Source of the DNA: Acidihalobacter prosperus
Lineage (GTDB): Bacteria > Pseudomonadota > Gammaproteobacteria > DSM-5130 > Acidihalobacteraceae
Reading direction: 5' to 3'
Length of the DNA: 64,000 bases
Assembly: GCF_000754095.2 (NCBI RefSeq)
Contig: NZ_JQSG02000002.1
Span: 248,001 to 312,000, forward strand
Shown here: piece by piece, positions 11,979-22,478 of the stretch
How the letters are laid out: the number at the start of each line of letters is the position of its first letter
How positions within the stretch are numbered: position 1 is the first letter of the stretch
Position numbers and translations under genes: made by a program
Notes under the pieces: model-generated
Told to the model about the DNA's origin: nothing
Database searches by the model: none
The model's input: the letters and a program-made list of their open reading frames with translations, nothing else

Positions 11979-12335
11979 TCAGTCGCGGTAGCGATCGCCC
12001 GGACGACCGTAGCCGTAGCCGTAGCCGTAATCCCGGTGATCGTCGTCGCCACGCCATATACGGCGATGATGCTCGCGCCATTCGTGACGCCGCCAGGCTC
12101 GACGCGCCTCGCGCCGATCCTCTCGACGGTCATGATAGCGATAGGGGTAATCGTAGACCCTGACCGGCGGGCGCACGACGACCACCGGCGGCGGCGCCAC
12201 CCAGGCATGGACCGGGCCCATGTGCACGCCGAACCACACACCGCCATCGTCATCCGCACGGGCCGCCAGGCTGCTGCCCATCAGCAGGGCGCCGACGCCC
12301 GCCGCCAAAATGATCCGTTGCATCTTATTCGGCAT
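11979..12335 (-). CDS. Hypothetical exported Arg/His/Tyr-rich protein
   Basis: 118 residues. A clear signal peptide (IILAAGVGALLMGSSLAARA, cleavage after about residue 25) is followed by a GVHMGPVHAWVAPPPVVVV segment and then a strongly charged tail rich in Arg, Asp and His, ending in YGYGYGYGRPGDRYRD. The ATG at 12335 has a strong GGGAGGAA ribosome-binding site, which decides the start over longer frames. Probably periplasmic. No function recognised. Confidence 0.65.
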   Translation of the reverse strand: MPNKMQRIILAAGVGALLMGSSLAARADDDGGVWFGVHMGPVHAWVAPPPVVVVRPPVRVYDYPYRYHDRREDRREARRAWRRHEWREHHRRIWRGDDDHRDYGYGYGYGRPGDRYRD

Positions 12336-12603
12336 TTCGAATTCCTCCCAAGCCTTGCAGCGCGACCTGCGCCGAAACGTGGCGCTGGTTTCGCCACCGT
12401 CGGAGCCAGTCTGCGCAAATGCGCATGAACAGCGGCTGAATCGATCATCTTCCGCGGGACGACCGTAGCGCGCGCATCGGCACGCCCGCCACTGTCGGCA
12501 ACTGGCGACACTGTCCATATGCCCGGAACTTCCTGCAGAATACCCGCTCTAAATGCCCGGTCCGTCTGGTTGGACGCCAGACAGGCGAGACAGGGGGAAA
12601 TCG

Positions 12604-12741
12604 ATGAGGGAAGACGCCAAACGGTGCTCCCGGGTGGCCAGGCGTGTGTGCGCCCATGCCGAAGAACCTATCGCGACCCTTCTGAATCGCACCCGGCATC
12701 ACCACCGGCATTCATCACACCTCAAGGAGAAGAAAGGATGA
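12604..12741 (+). CDS. Possible small leader ORF before the LysM lipoprotein
   Basis: A 45-codon frame starting MREDAKRCSRVARRV with an AGGGGG site 7 nt upstream of its ATG. Its TGA overlaps the ATG of the next gene (GGATGA), which would couple translation. The sequence is Arg/His-rich and resembles nothing I know, so it may be chance. The rest of the 402-nt interval 12336-12737 holds no other feature that I can identify. Confidence 0.3.
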   Translation: MREDAKRCSRVARRVCAHAEEPIATLLNRTRHHHRHSSHLKEKKG

Positions 12742-13220
12742 AAGTCAATGCCATACGCGGTTCAGCGGCGACCGTAGCACTCGTTTCCCTAGCCCTGCTG
12801 GGAGGTTGTGCCACGACCGCGAAAACCACCCCCGCACCCGAGCCCGCCGCGCCGCCCGCACCGGCCCCGACCGCCCAGCCGGCACCGCCGCCTCCGCCCG
12901 CGCCGACCATGCCCAGCAAGAAGACGGCCTATACCGTCATGAAGGGCGACAATCTCTGGAACATCGCGGGGATGCAGGACATCTACGGCAACCCCTACGA
13001 GTGGCCGCTGATCTACAAGGCGAACTCGGGCAAGATTCACGACCCCGACCTGATCTTCCCCGGCGAATCGCTGAAGATCAATCAGGGTGCGAGCACGATG
13101 CAGATCGACGCGGCGATCTATCACGCCAAGCATCGCGGCGCCTGGAAACTCGGCCAGCCGACTTCCAGCGACCTGAAATTCCTCAAGGAAAGCGCGGCCG
13201 AGTTCCTCAAGGCCAAATAA
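12738..13220 (+). CDS. LysM domain lipoprotein
   Basis: 160 residues. The lipoprotein signal peptide has lipobox LLGGC (Cys24), followed by an Ala/Pro-rich linker (about 30-58) and a LysM domain (TAYTVMKGDNLWNIAGMQDIYGN through FPGESLKI). The C-terminal portion (YHAKHRGAWKLG...) is helical. Likely anchored in the outer membrane and binding peptidoglycan. AAAGG precedes the ATG. It begins a run of plus-strand small envelope genes. Confidence 0.85.
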   Translation: MKVNAIRGSAATVALVSLALLGGCATTAKTTPAPEPAAPPAPAPTAQPAPPPPPAPTMPSKKTAYTVMKGDNLWNIAGMQDIYGNPYEWPLIYKANSGKIHDPDLIFPGESLKINQGASTMQIDAAIYHAKHRGAWKLGQPTSSDLKFLKESAAEFLKAK

Positions 13221-13398
13221 GCGCACCGTTCGCGCCGCCGGCCCGACAAGGGCTGGCGGCCGGACACCCGCCCCAGTCAAACTTCGTCAAACTTTTCATC
13301 TGCTTAGCCTTCTTGTCCGATGCTACAATCGGCCACGGGCCATGGCGCGGACGAATGCGTCCGTGGACGGCCATTGCAACCTCACGGTGGTACGAGCG

Positions 13399-13821
13399 AT
13401 GAACAGACCCTTCATGGCACGCGCACTGCTGACCGCCGCCCTGCTTGCGGGCGGACTGGTTCCCGCGGCACACGCCGACCGCTGGGACTGGCACGGCCCC
13501 TACCGGCATTTCGATCACGACGGCCGTTGGTATCACGGCGACCATGACGGTCGTTTCGGCTGGTGGTGGATAGCCGGCCCCGGCGTCTGGTACTTCTACT
13601 CGCGCCCCGTCTGGCCCTACCCCCGCTACTACTACGAATACCCGTACGAGTACCCCAACCCGCCGGTTGTCGTGGTGCCGCCGTCCCAGCCCCAGGCAGC
13701 ACCGCCACCGCCACAGCAATACTGGTACTACTGCGCGGGCGCCAAGGCTTACTATCCTTACGTCCGCAGCTGCCCGGGCGGCTGGCGCAAGGTGCCGGTC
13801 ACGCCTCCCGCCGAGCACTAG
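13399..13821 (+). CDS. Hypothetical exported Trp/Tyr/His-rich protein
   Basis: 140 residues with a signal peptide (ALLTAALLAGGLVPAAHA), then DRWDWHGPYRHFDHDGRWYHGDHDG-like aromatic and His-rich sequence, a Pro-rich linker and the C-terminal pattern YWYYCAGAKAYYPYVRSCPGGW. That last pattern, with two cysteines and YYPYV, recurs in small exported proteins of many Proteobacteria. Function unknown. A possible -10 (TACAAT, 13324-13329) lies upstream without a convincing -35. Confidence 0.7.
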   Translation: MNRPFMARALLTAALLAGGLVPAAHADRWDWHGPYRHFDHDGRWYHGDHDGRFGWWWIAGPGVWYFYSRPVWPYPRYYYEYPYEYPNPPVVVVPPSQPQAAPPPPQQYWYYCAGAKAYYPYVRSCPGGWRKVPVTPPAEH

Positions 13822-13835
13822 AGGAATCCGCAGGC

Positions 13836-14339
13836 ATGAAACGCATCACGATTTCGCTGTTGCCGCTGGTCGCCGCCGGACTGCTCGCGGGTTGCGCCAC
13901 GGTACCCCAGGCGCCCACGGTCGCGGTCATGCCCGGCCCCGGCAAGCCGCTCGACGAATTCCAGCGCGACGACTACTTCTGCCGGCAGTACGCACGCCAA
14001 CAGGTGGGCGTGGACCCCAACGCGGTCGCCCAGCAGCAGGTACTGAGCGGAGCCGCGGTCGGCGGCGCCCTCGGCGCCCTCGGCGGACTGATCATGGGCG
14101 GTGGCGACGACCCCGGGTTGACCCGCTCCATGGCGGGTGCCGGGCTGCTGATGGGATCGGCGATGGGGGCCGGTGCCGCCCAGCAAAGCCAGTTCAGCCT
14201 GCAACGACGCTACAACATCGCCTACATGCAGTGCATGTACGCCAGAGGCAATGCCGTGCCGGGTTACCCGCGGCCGCGCTATGTACCGCCGCCACCACCG
14301 GGCTCCCCGCCGCCGCCGCCCCCACCTGGCGGCAGGTAA
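13836..14339 (+). CDS. Glycine-zipper lipoprotein
   Basis: 167 residues. Lipobox LLAGC (Cys20). The middle holds a Gly/Ala-rich stretch (GAAVGGALGALGGLIMGGG) typical of YMGG-like/glycine-zipper envelope proteins, and conserved Cys residues in DDYFCRQYARQQ and YMQCMYARG. The C-terminus is a polyproline run. It lies 14 nt after the preceding small exported gene, so they are probably co-transcribed. Function unknown. Confidence 0.78.
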   Translation: MKRITISLLPLVAAGLLAGCATVPQAPTVAVMPGPGKPLDEFQRDDYFCRQYARQQVGVDPNAVAQQQVLSGAAVGGALGALGGLIMGGGDDPGLTRSMAGAGLLMGSAMGAGAAQQSQFSLQRRYNIAYMQCMYARGNAVPGYPRPRYVPPPPPGSPPPPPPPGGR

Positions 14340-14364
14340 CGGGCGGCCCGGCCACGACCTGACC

Positions 14365-14769
14365 TCAGGCCCCGGGCTTGCGGGTGAACACCTCGTTCAT
14401 CCCGCTGCCGGCCAGCTCGTGGGAAATCGACTGGCCATCGTCGCTGACGACGTAGGTCTCGGCACGGATCACCGACGGCGTGCTCTTGAGCCACACCGTC
14501 ACCCGATTGCCCTTGATGTCGTAATGATCCACCGCGATGCGGCTCTTCTGGTCGCCCTGACTCACGATCATCGTCGACGAGGTGAACTCGACCGTCGTGC
14601 CCTTGCTGAACGGCGCAGCAAGGCCGCCGAGCACCGAACCCAGATCGCCCCCGCCCGAGTAGCGCTCGAACGTCCACTGCCCCAACAGCGGGTTATGTGC
14701 GGCGCAGCCGCCCAGCAGCAACGCGCCCAGCAAGCCCAACAGTCCAAAACCGCGATACCAAGCCCGCAT
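14365..14769 (-). CDS. Putative lipoprotein of unknown function
   Basis: 134 residues with a lipoprotein signal (LLGALLLGGC, Cys22) and a small beta-rich domain (LLGQWTFERYSGGG ... TTVEFTSSTMIVSQGDQKS). The layout is like small lipocalin-type 'magnitude of departure' lipoproteins. I place the start at 14769 because GGAG lies 6 nt upstream; an in-frame ATG four codons earlier exists. It converges with the glycine-zipper gene. Confidence 0.7.
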   Translation of the reverse strand: MRAWYRGFGLLGLLGALLLGGCAAHNPLLGQWTFERYSGGGDLGSVLGGLAAPFSKGTTVEFTSSTMIVSQGDQKSRIAVDHYDIKGNRVTVWLKSTPSVIRAETYVVSDDGQSISHELAGSGMNEVFTRKPGA

Positions 14770-14851
14770 CGGATTCTCCATTCAAGTCGCGACCAAACTC
14801 CTGGCCACGTGGATTCTACATGCGCCGCAGACATCCGGCAGCAGACCGGCA

Positions 14852-16000
14852 TCAGCGCGCGCGCATCCCCCACAGCCCCAGCAGCGGCCCCGGCGCCAGC
14901 AGCCAGATCGCGGCCGTGCCCAGCATCGACCACGACAGCGTCGTCAGCTCGATGGCCAGCACCGTCAGCAGGAAACCGACCCCGTTCATGACCGCCAGCG
15001 CACTGCCCATGGTCTCGCCCGGCACGGCCGCGGCCGCCAGCGCGGAAAACTGCGGCGAATCGGCCGCCACCGTTACGCCCCAGACGGCCAGCAACAACCA
15101 GACCAACCATGACGGCGCACCGCCGAGCGCCGGGTAGAGCAGACAAACCGCACCCGACAACCCGAGCGCGCCGGCGGCCACCCGCGCACTCCCCGTCCGC
15201 CGGCTGAGATAGCCGCCGACCACGCAGCCCACGCCGCCCAGGGCGATGAACGCGAACGACAGCAGGGCCGTCGTCTGCGGCGCCCACTGCGCCTTCGCCA
15301 CCAACGGTGCGATCAGCAGCGGCGCCAAGGTCCAGACGGCATACAGCTCCCACATATGACCGAAATAGCCCAGCGCGGCGCTGCGAAACCCCGCATTCGA
15401 GAAGGCGCCGAACACCCCGCCCCAATGCATGCGCGCGGCCGCCGGGTGATGCGGGCCGTCACCGAGCCAGAAGATCGCCAGCCCCCCCGCCGCCGCGAGC
15501 AGCGACGACACGCCGACGACCGCATGCCACTCCAGCTGCGCGCCCAGCGCATGCACCAGATGCGGAAACCCCGTACCCAGCGCCAGCATGCCCACAAGCC
15601 AGCCCAGCACCATGCCCTTCTTTTCCGGCGCCCAGCTCACCACCAGCTTCATACCCAGCGGGTAAATGCCGGCCAGCGCCAGCCCGGTGACGAACCGGAA
15701 GGGCAGCCCGGCCCACAGCGTATGCGCCCAGAGGGCGAATCCCGCATTGGCGGCCGCCCCGACCAGCGCCGACACGAAAAAAATGCGGCTCGCGCGATAG
15801 CGGTCCGCAAGCCCGGAGAACGCGAACAGCAGCGTGCCGACGATAAACCCCAGCTGCACCGCACTGGTCAGATACCCCAGCCCCTCGGCACCGATCCCCC
15901 AGGCTCGCTCCAGCTGATCGGCTACGCCATTGGCGGAAAACCACAGCGAAGTCCCGCAAAACTGCGCGAGCACGATGAGCCATACCGGAAAGCGCTTCAT
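14852..16000 (-). CDS. MFS transporter
   Basis: 382 residues with about 12 predicted membrane helices. The family loop motif between helices 2 and 3 appears as [13 protein letters not shown], and the N-terminus reads [23 protein letters not shown]. Inner-membrane secondary transporter; the substrate cannot be inferred. It sits just downstream of the polysaccharide locus on the same strand but 121 nt away, so a shared transcript is possible but not shown. Confidence 0.85.
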   Translation of the reverse strand: MKRFPVWLIVLAQFCGTSLWFSANGVADQLERAWGIGAEGLGYLTSAVQLGFIVGTLLFAFSGLADRYRASRIFFVSALVGAAANAGFALWAHTLWAGLPFRFVTGLALAGIYPLGMKLVVSWAPEKKGMVLGWLVGMLALGTGFPHLVHALGAQLEWHAVVGVSSLLAAAGGLAIFWLGDGPHHPAAARMHWGGVFGAFSNAGFRSAALGYFGHMWELYAVWTLAPLLIAPLVAKAQWAPQTTALLSFAFIALGGVGCVVGGYLSRRTGSARVAAGALGLSGAVCLLYPALGGAPSWLVWLLLAVWGVTVAADSPQFSALAAAAVPGETMGSALAVMNGVGFLLTVLAIELTTLSWSMLGTAAIWLLAPGPLLGLWGMRAR

Positions 16001-16121
16001 GCGTGGCTATTGGCCGCCATTCAGCGGCCTGCCGGAAGCGCCGTGCGCCCGGCGCCGGCTCTCGCTCGATGGACTTCGGCGGGCAGGCCGACCGGCCCAG
16101 GCATCGGCGACGACAACACGC

Positions 16122-17504
16122 TCATGCCGTGTCCGAGAGCGATCGGCGTTGATCCAGCATCGCCCAGCTCAGCAGGAAGCCGGACATGAACATGAACATC
16201 TCCCACATGTGGTCGCGCATGATGCTGTCGACCAGACTGCGCGTGAAATAATCGAACACGACCATGCCCAGTGCGGCTGCCGCCGCCACGCGATGCGTGG
16301 CAAGCCCACGCCAGGCGCTGCGAAACAGCGTGGTGATGAATATCAGCCACAACGCCAAGCCGGGCAACCCGACGCCATCGGTGAAGTCGATGATGCCGCT
16401 GTGGCTGTGATTCCCTCGCGCCAGGTCGGTGTGATAGATCGCATCCACGCCATAGCCGAAAGCCTGCCCCTGGAACCCTACTCCCAGGGGATAGCGCCAG
16501 ATGACATGCAACCCCTCCTTGGCCCAGGCAATACGCTGGTAATTGGAAACGTTGACGACCTGCCCGTCCGGAAACTTCGGCAGACCGCCGGTCAGCCACT
16601 CGCGGTTGTGCGTGGTATCCAGTGCGATGGGAACGGTAGCCAACAGGGTCTTCCAGCGTTGCTGATGGCTGAGCGTATAGCCGACAAAACCGATCCCCAC
16701 CACGCCGACCAGCAGCGCCACGGCAATCTCGCGGCGGCGGCGGGCCGGCGGCGACTGGCTGATCAGGACGCCGATACTCAGCACCGTCATCAAGCCGAGC
16801 AGCACCGTGCCGTTGCGCATGTCTTCGATGTAGGACGAGAACAGGCCGCCCGCGAACAGCAGGCCGATCGCGGGATAACCCAACCCCAGTGCGCCCTCGC
16901 GGCCCAGGCGCTTCATGATGACCTCGGCGAACAACAGGGCGAGATACATGTTCGTGAGATAGTTCGCCTTGTCGGGCGATCCCGTCACTTCCAGGAAATT
17001 CGTGCCCTCGAGCCCGCCGAAGCGCCGCATCAGCGTGCCATGCTGCATCCAATGCACCAGATCGACAGCCACAATGAACCAGACGTTGACCGCCAGGACC
17101 GCGAACAACAGGCGCAGCAGCGTCTGGCGGTGATCCGGCAGCAGGCGCGCGGCGGACACGCCGATGAAGAACACGATGACATTCAAAAGCCAGCGGCCAC
17201 GTATTTCGTTCAGCACCTTTTCCGGCGCCAGCGCCCAACCCATCACCTGGATCAGCATCCAGGCCGTCAGCAGCCCGAATATCCACCACACCACGCGCGG
17301 CACTCCGATGGACCAACGCACATCGCTCGGCAGCCGCCGCATGCCGACGACAACCCAGATCAGGGCGAAAAACAACAACGCGTTGCGCAGCGCGATCGTG
17401 CCCTGAATCGGCCAGATGAACATCACAGCGGTCAGCACGGCGAGGCCGGTCAAGACATAGGGCCGGCTCGACAGCCGCTCATCGTGCAGGGTAGTCGTTG
17501 TCAT
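16122..17504 (-). CDS. O-antigen ligase/polymerase-type membrane protein
   Basis: About 460 residues with 10-12 membrane helices and a large periplasmic loop (about 290-370) containing GNHSHSGIIDFTDGVGLPGL, the conserved His-containing segment of the Wzy_C/WaaL family. It may ligate polysaccharide to lipid A-core (WaaL) or polymerise it (Wzy); sequence alone does not separate these. As the only such protein in the locus, and alongside an ABC exporter, WaaL is more likely. Start taken as the ATG at 17504 (MTTTTLHDE); another in-frame ATG is at 17543. Confidence 0.75.
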   Translation of the reverse strand: MTTTTLHDERLSSRPYVLTGLAVLTAVMFIWPIQGTIALRNALLFFALIWVVVGMRRLPSDVRWSIGVPRVVWWIFGLLTAWMLIQVMGWALAPEKVLNEIRGRWLLNVIVFFIGVSAARLLPDHRQTLLRLLFAVLAVNVWFIVAVDLVHWMQHGTLMRRFGGLEGTNFLEVTGSPDKANYLTNMYLALLFAEVIMKRLGREGALGLGYPAIGLLFAGGLFSSYIEDMRNGTVLLGLMTVLSIGVLISQSPPARRRREIAVALLVGVVGIGFVGYTLSHQQRWKTLLATVPIALDTTHNREWLTGGLPKFPDGQVVNVSNYQRIAWAKEGLHVIWRYPLGVGFQGQAFGYGVDAIYHTDLARGNHSHSGIIDFTDGVGLPGLALWLIFITTLFRSAWRGLATHRVAAAAALGMVVFDYFTRSLVDSIMRDHMWEMFMFMSGFLLSWAMLDQRRSLSDTA

Positions 17505-17603
17505 GCAAGTCTCTTGAAAGGTGTATGGAAATGGTTCGGACATGCGCGGCGGCGCGGCCGGGCAGGAGGCTCAGGGGTATGACCTTGATTGCAAGCGATC
17601 ATT

Positions 17604-18581
17604 TCATTGCGCCGGCGAATTTCTTTCCCAGCGCAGCGCGTCGGCCACGATCCGGTCCAGATCGTCGTAGGCCGGCGTCCAGCCCAGCACCTCGCGAATA
17701 CGCGTGTTGTCGGCAACCATGACCGGCAAGTCGCCCGGCCGACGCGGGACCTCATCGACACGGTAATCGATCCCGCCAACACGCCTGACCGAATCGGCCA
17801 CCTCGCGGACGCTGTAGCCGCGCCCGTAACCGCAGTTCAGCACCTCGGACGAGCCACCTGCGGCTAGATGCGCCAGGGCGTCCAGGTGTGCGCGTGCCAG
17901 ATCCTCGACATGGATGAAGTCCCGGATACAGGTGCCGTCGGGCGTCGGGTAATCCGTACCAAATATGGGCAGGCACTCGCGGCGCCCCAACGCGGCCTCG
18001 CAGGCCACCTTGATCAGACTCGTGGCCTCCGGGGTGGATTGGCCGATGCGCGCCTCGGAATCCGCGCCTGCCACATTGAAATAGCGCAACACCACATAGC
18101 TCGGGCCATCCGCGAGGCCGAGATCCATGAGCATGCGTTCGCTCATCATTTTCGAAGCCCCATAGGGATTCGCGGGCGCCAGGGGCACGGTTTCGTCGAC
18201 CAACGGCAGATCGGTCATGCCGTAGACCGCCGCCGTGGAGGAAAACACGAAATGAGGCACCCCAAAGCGCCGTACCCGCTCCAGCAGCGTCAAGGTATTG
18301 CGCGTATTGTTGCCGTAATACTTGAGCGGCTCCGCCAGCGACTCGGAAACCACGATGGAGGCGGCGAAATGCAGGACCGCATCGAATCGGTGCGTCTCGA
18401 AGAGCGCATCCAGCCGCGCACCGTCCGCCAGATCGCCCTCGACCAACGTGCCGCTCAAGACCGCCCAGCGATACCCGGTGGAAAGATTGTCGTAAACCAC
18501 CACCTCATGCCCGGCTTCGCCGAGCTGACGCACGACATGAGAGCCGATATACCCGGCACCGCCGGTCACCAATAACTTCAT
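17604..18581 (-). CDS. galE: UDP-glucose 4-epimerase
   Basis: 325-residue extended SDR. The NAD motif GGAGYIGSHVV is at the N-terminus, the catalytic S-T-A-A-V-Y-G region and YGASKMMSE carry Ser/Tyr/Lys, and SRIRDFIHVEDLA-type segments appear as GTCIRDFIHVEDLARAH. It interconverts UDP-Glc and UDP-Gal for polysaccharide synthesis. Start at MKLLVTGG. It is flanked by the ligase-type gene and the initiating transferase, both on the same strand. Confidence 0.93.
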   Translation of the reverse strand: MKLLVTGGAGYIGSHVVRQLGEAGHEVVVYDNLSTGYRWAVLSGTLVEGDLADGARLDALFETHRFDAVLHFAASIVVSESLAEPLKYYGNNTRNTLTLLERVRRFGVPHFVFSSTAAVYGMTDLPLVDETVPLAPANPYGASKMMSERMLMDLGLADGPSYVVLRYFNVAGADSEARIGQSTPEATSLIKVACEAALGRRECLPIFGTDYPTPDGTCIRDFIHVEDLARAHLDALAHLAAGGSSEVLNCGYGRGYSVREVADSVRRVGGIDYRVDEVPRRPGDLPVMVADNTRIREVLGWTPAYDDLDRIVADALRWERNSPAQ

Positions 18582-18674
18582 GCGCCCCCCGAATGGTCGC
18601 CGATGGGAAGCCGGTCCACCCCGCGCCCCTGAGCCGGGACACACACACCGCGCGGTGCCGGCCTATTCATGAAT

Positions 18675-20084
<1,410 letters not shown>

Positions 20085-20155
20085 ATCGACATGACGATCA
20101 CTGATAGGTAGCCGAGTATTCTAGCAAGCGGGGTTGCCGTACGGCGCAGCCCCAT

Positions 20156-21277
20156 TCAGGCATCGTGCGCAGCCATGGCCTGCTCGACCACGGCCGCAAA
20201 CCGTGCGCGGAAGGCACCGACTGAAAATTGTTCCGCATGGGTGCGGCACGCCTGTTCCGAGAAAGACACGCCCGCCAGCTCAAAACGTTCCACAGCGGCG
20301 ATCAGCGATTCCGGCGTCTGCGCCTCGAAAAACAGTCCCGTACGACCCTCGACCACCGTCTCGCGAGCCCCACCCCGACCATAGGCGATCACGGGTGCGC
20401 CCGCGGCCTGGGCCTCGACAGGGGCGATGCCGAAATCCTCCTCGGCGGCAAAAACGAACGCCTTTGCCTCTCCCATCAACGCGGCGAGTTCGTCTGCGCC
20501 CTGGTAGCCCAGCATCTCGATATGGTCATGCCCGGCGGCCAATGCCGCGATCCGTTCGTATTCCGGGCCTGCGCCCACAACCTTGAGCGAACGTCCCGGC
20601 ATGCGAGCGAAAGCCGACACGATCAGATCCACTCGCTTATAGGGCACGAGGCGCGAAGCCGTGAGGTAATACGTCTGCCGGGTCGGGCCTGGGGCGAATC
20701 CATCAATATCCACAGGTGGCGGGACGACTATGGCATCTCGCCTATACGCCTTACGGATACGACGCGCGATATATGACGAACTTGTCACAAAAACATCTAC
20801 ACCGTTAGCAGTCCGCACATCCCACTGACGGATGCGGTGCAGCAGGTAGCGCGCAAGCCAGCTCTTGAGGCCGCGGGTCATGCCCGATTCGCGCAGATAT
20901 TGGTGCTGCAGATCCCAAGCGTAACGCAGCGGTGTATAGACATAGCTGACATGCACCTGATCAGGCCCTGTCAACACGCCTTTGGCCACCGCATGCGAAC
21001 TTGAAATCACCAGATCGTAACTCGAAAGGTCTAGCTGCTCGATCGCCAACGGCATCAAAGACAGGTAGCTTCGATACCGCCTGCGGGCGCCCGGAAGCTT
21101 CTGGATGAAGGTGGTCTTGGGCTGCCGGCCACCCAGAAAGGCGCGTTCTGCCTCCGGCAGAAAATCGCACACGGAAAACAGATCGGCCTGCGGATACAGC
21201 TGCAGTATCTGCTCCAGTACGCGCTCGGCACCGGCATAGGTGGTGAGCCAGTCGTGGACGACGGCTATACGCGTCAT
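20156..21277 (-). CDS. GT4 glycosyltransferase, WbaZ-like
   Basis: 373 residues. The N-terminus (VVHDWLTTYAGAERVLEQIL) and HVSYVYTPLRYAWDLQHQYLRESG are typical of the WbaZ mannosyltransferase subgroup. The GT4 C-terminal motif appears as AAEEDFGIAPVEAQAAGAPV. It probably transfers mannose or the related D-rhamnose from a GDP-sugar, which fits the gmd and rmd genes nearby. Acceptor unknown. Confidence 0.87.
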   Translation of the reverse strand: MTRIAVVHDWLTTYAGAERVLEQILQLYPQADLFSVCDFLPEAERAFLGGRQPKTTFIQKLPGARRRYRSYLSLMPLAIEQLDLSSYDLVISSSHAVAKGVLTGPDQVHVSYVYTPLRYAWDLQHQYLRESGMTRGLKSWLARYLLHRIRQWDVRTANGVDVFVTSSSYIARRIRKAYRRDAIVVPPPVDIDGFAPGPTRQTYYLTASRLVPYKRVDLIVSAFARMPGRSLKVVGAGPEYERIAALAAGHDHIEMLGYQGADELAALMGEAKAFVFAAEEDFGIAPVEAQAAGAPVIAYGRGGARETVVEGRTGLFFEAQTPESLIAAVERFELAGVSFSEQACRTHAEQFSVGAFRARFAAVVEQAMAAHDA

Positions 21278-21353
21278 CGTAACCTCGTGTATTCCGCCCG
21301 CATGTACCTCGGAGCAGATCGAATGATGAACATGCCCGCGTCAAGCCGTTTTG

Positions 21354-22478
21354 TCATACCGACATAGGACTCAGCTCACGATAAACGCCCAGCGTCTCCT
21401 CGACGGTCTTGTCCCAGCTCATGAGGCGTACGCGTTCCCTGCCCGCGGCGATACGCGTCTGCCGCTCGTCTTCGTCCACCAGCGACTTCAGCATGGCCTC
21501 CGCAATGTCCGTGGCCGAAGTCGGATCGACCTCCCAGGCGATGCCCGCGGAAACCTCCGGCAACGAGGTCGTATTAGACGTCACCACTGGGATACCGCTG
21601 GCAAAGGCCTCCAACACCGGCAATCCGAAACCCTCGTACAGAGACGGAAACACAAAGGTCGATGCCCCATAATACAAGGCCCGCAGTTCAGCCCTCTCTC
21701 CGACATCGGACAACCAGCGCACTTCGCCTTGCGCTTCCTTATGCTTGAGGGTTTCGATCAGATTCTCACAGCGCCAGCCCGGTTTACCCACAACGACCAA
21801 GGGATGCTCACGACGCACCTCCTGAGGCAGCAATGCATGGGCTTCAATCACGCGGGTGAAATTCTTGCGGGGCTGGAGTGTTCCCACAGCCAGGAAATAC
21901 CCGGGCGTCAGCCCGTAACGCGGCAAGATCTGACCGACAAATGCAGGATCTGGATCTGTCAGCCAGACTTTGTCCACACCACAGTGAATCACCCGAATAC
22001 GCGACTCATCGACCCGATAATGCTCCACCAGTTCGGCGACCGAATATGAAGAAATGGCGATCACCGCATCGGCATAACTCGCCAACTTTCGCATCAAGGC
22101 ATTTTTCAGCTGCCTGAACCGTGGATTGGCCATCGACGGGTCCACCATCGGGATGGCATCGTACAACGTCGCCACCACAGGGCAGCGCATAGGCAAAACC
22201 CGATAATCGGTCGCATGGTATACATCGACCTTTGGATTCTGCCGCCAAAAGCCGCCACTAAACACACCACCCAGCGCCGCCACAGGAAATGGCACGCCAA
22301 AAGACTGCCCGACCGACAACCGCCCCCCATCTCCACGCTTAGGGAAAGACAAGGGCACTACCTGCTGTTGACGCTCCTTCAATCCGTTCAACAAGTGCTG
22401 TGTGTAAACTCCCATGCCGTCAAGCCGGCCAGCGGTACGCGCGGGTTCCAGTACAGAAGTGGACAGACCAATCCTCAT
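21354..22478 (-). CDS. GT4 glycosyltransferase (MtfB/WbdA-like)
   Basis: 374 residues with two Rossmann lobes. It carries GMGVYTQHLLNGL near the N-terminus, VYHATDYRVLP, VGTLQPRKNFTRVIEAH and the EX7E-type motif LYEGFGLPVLEAFASGIPVV. Related enzymes use GDP-mannose or GDP-rhamnose. Its start overlaps the end of rmd by ATGA, so it is translationally coupled to the GDP-D-rhamnose reductase; a D-rhamnosyltransferase role is a reasonable inference. Confidence 0.86.
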   Translation of the reverse strand: MRIGLSTSVLEPARTAGRLDGMGVYTQHLLNGLKERQQQVVPLSFPKRGDGGRLSVGQSFGVPFPVAALGGVFSGGFWRQNPKVDVYHATDYRVLPMRCPVVATLYDAIPMVDPSMANPRFRQLKNALMRKLASYADAVIAISSYSVAELVEHYRVDESRIRVIHCGVDKVWLTDPDPAFVGQILPRYGLTPGYFLAVGTLQPRKNFTRVIEAHALLPQEVRREHPLVVVGKPGWRCENLIETLKHKEAQGEVRWLSDVGERAELRALYYGASTFVFPSLYEGFGLPVLEAFASGIPVVTSNTTSLPEVSAGIAWEVDPTSATDIAEAMLKSLVDEDERQTRIAAGRERVRLMSWDKTVEETLGVYRELSPMSV

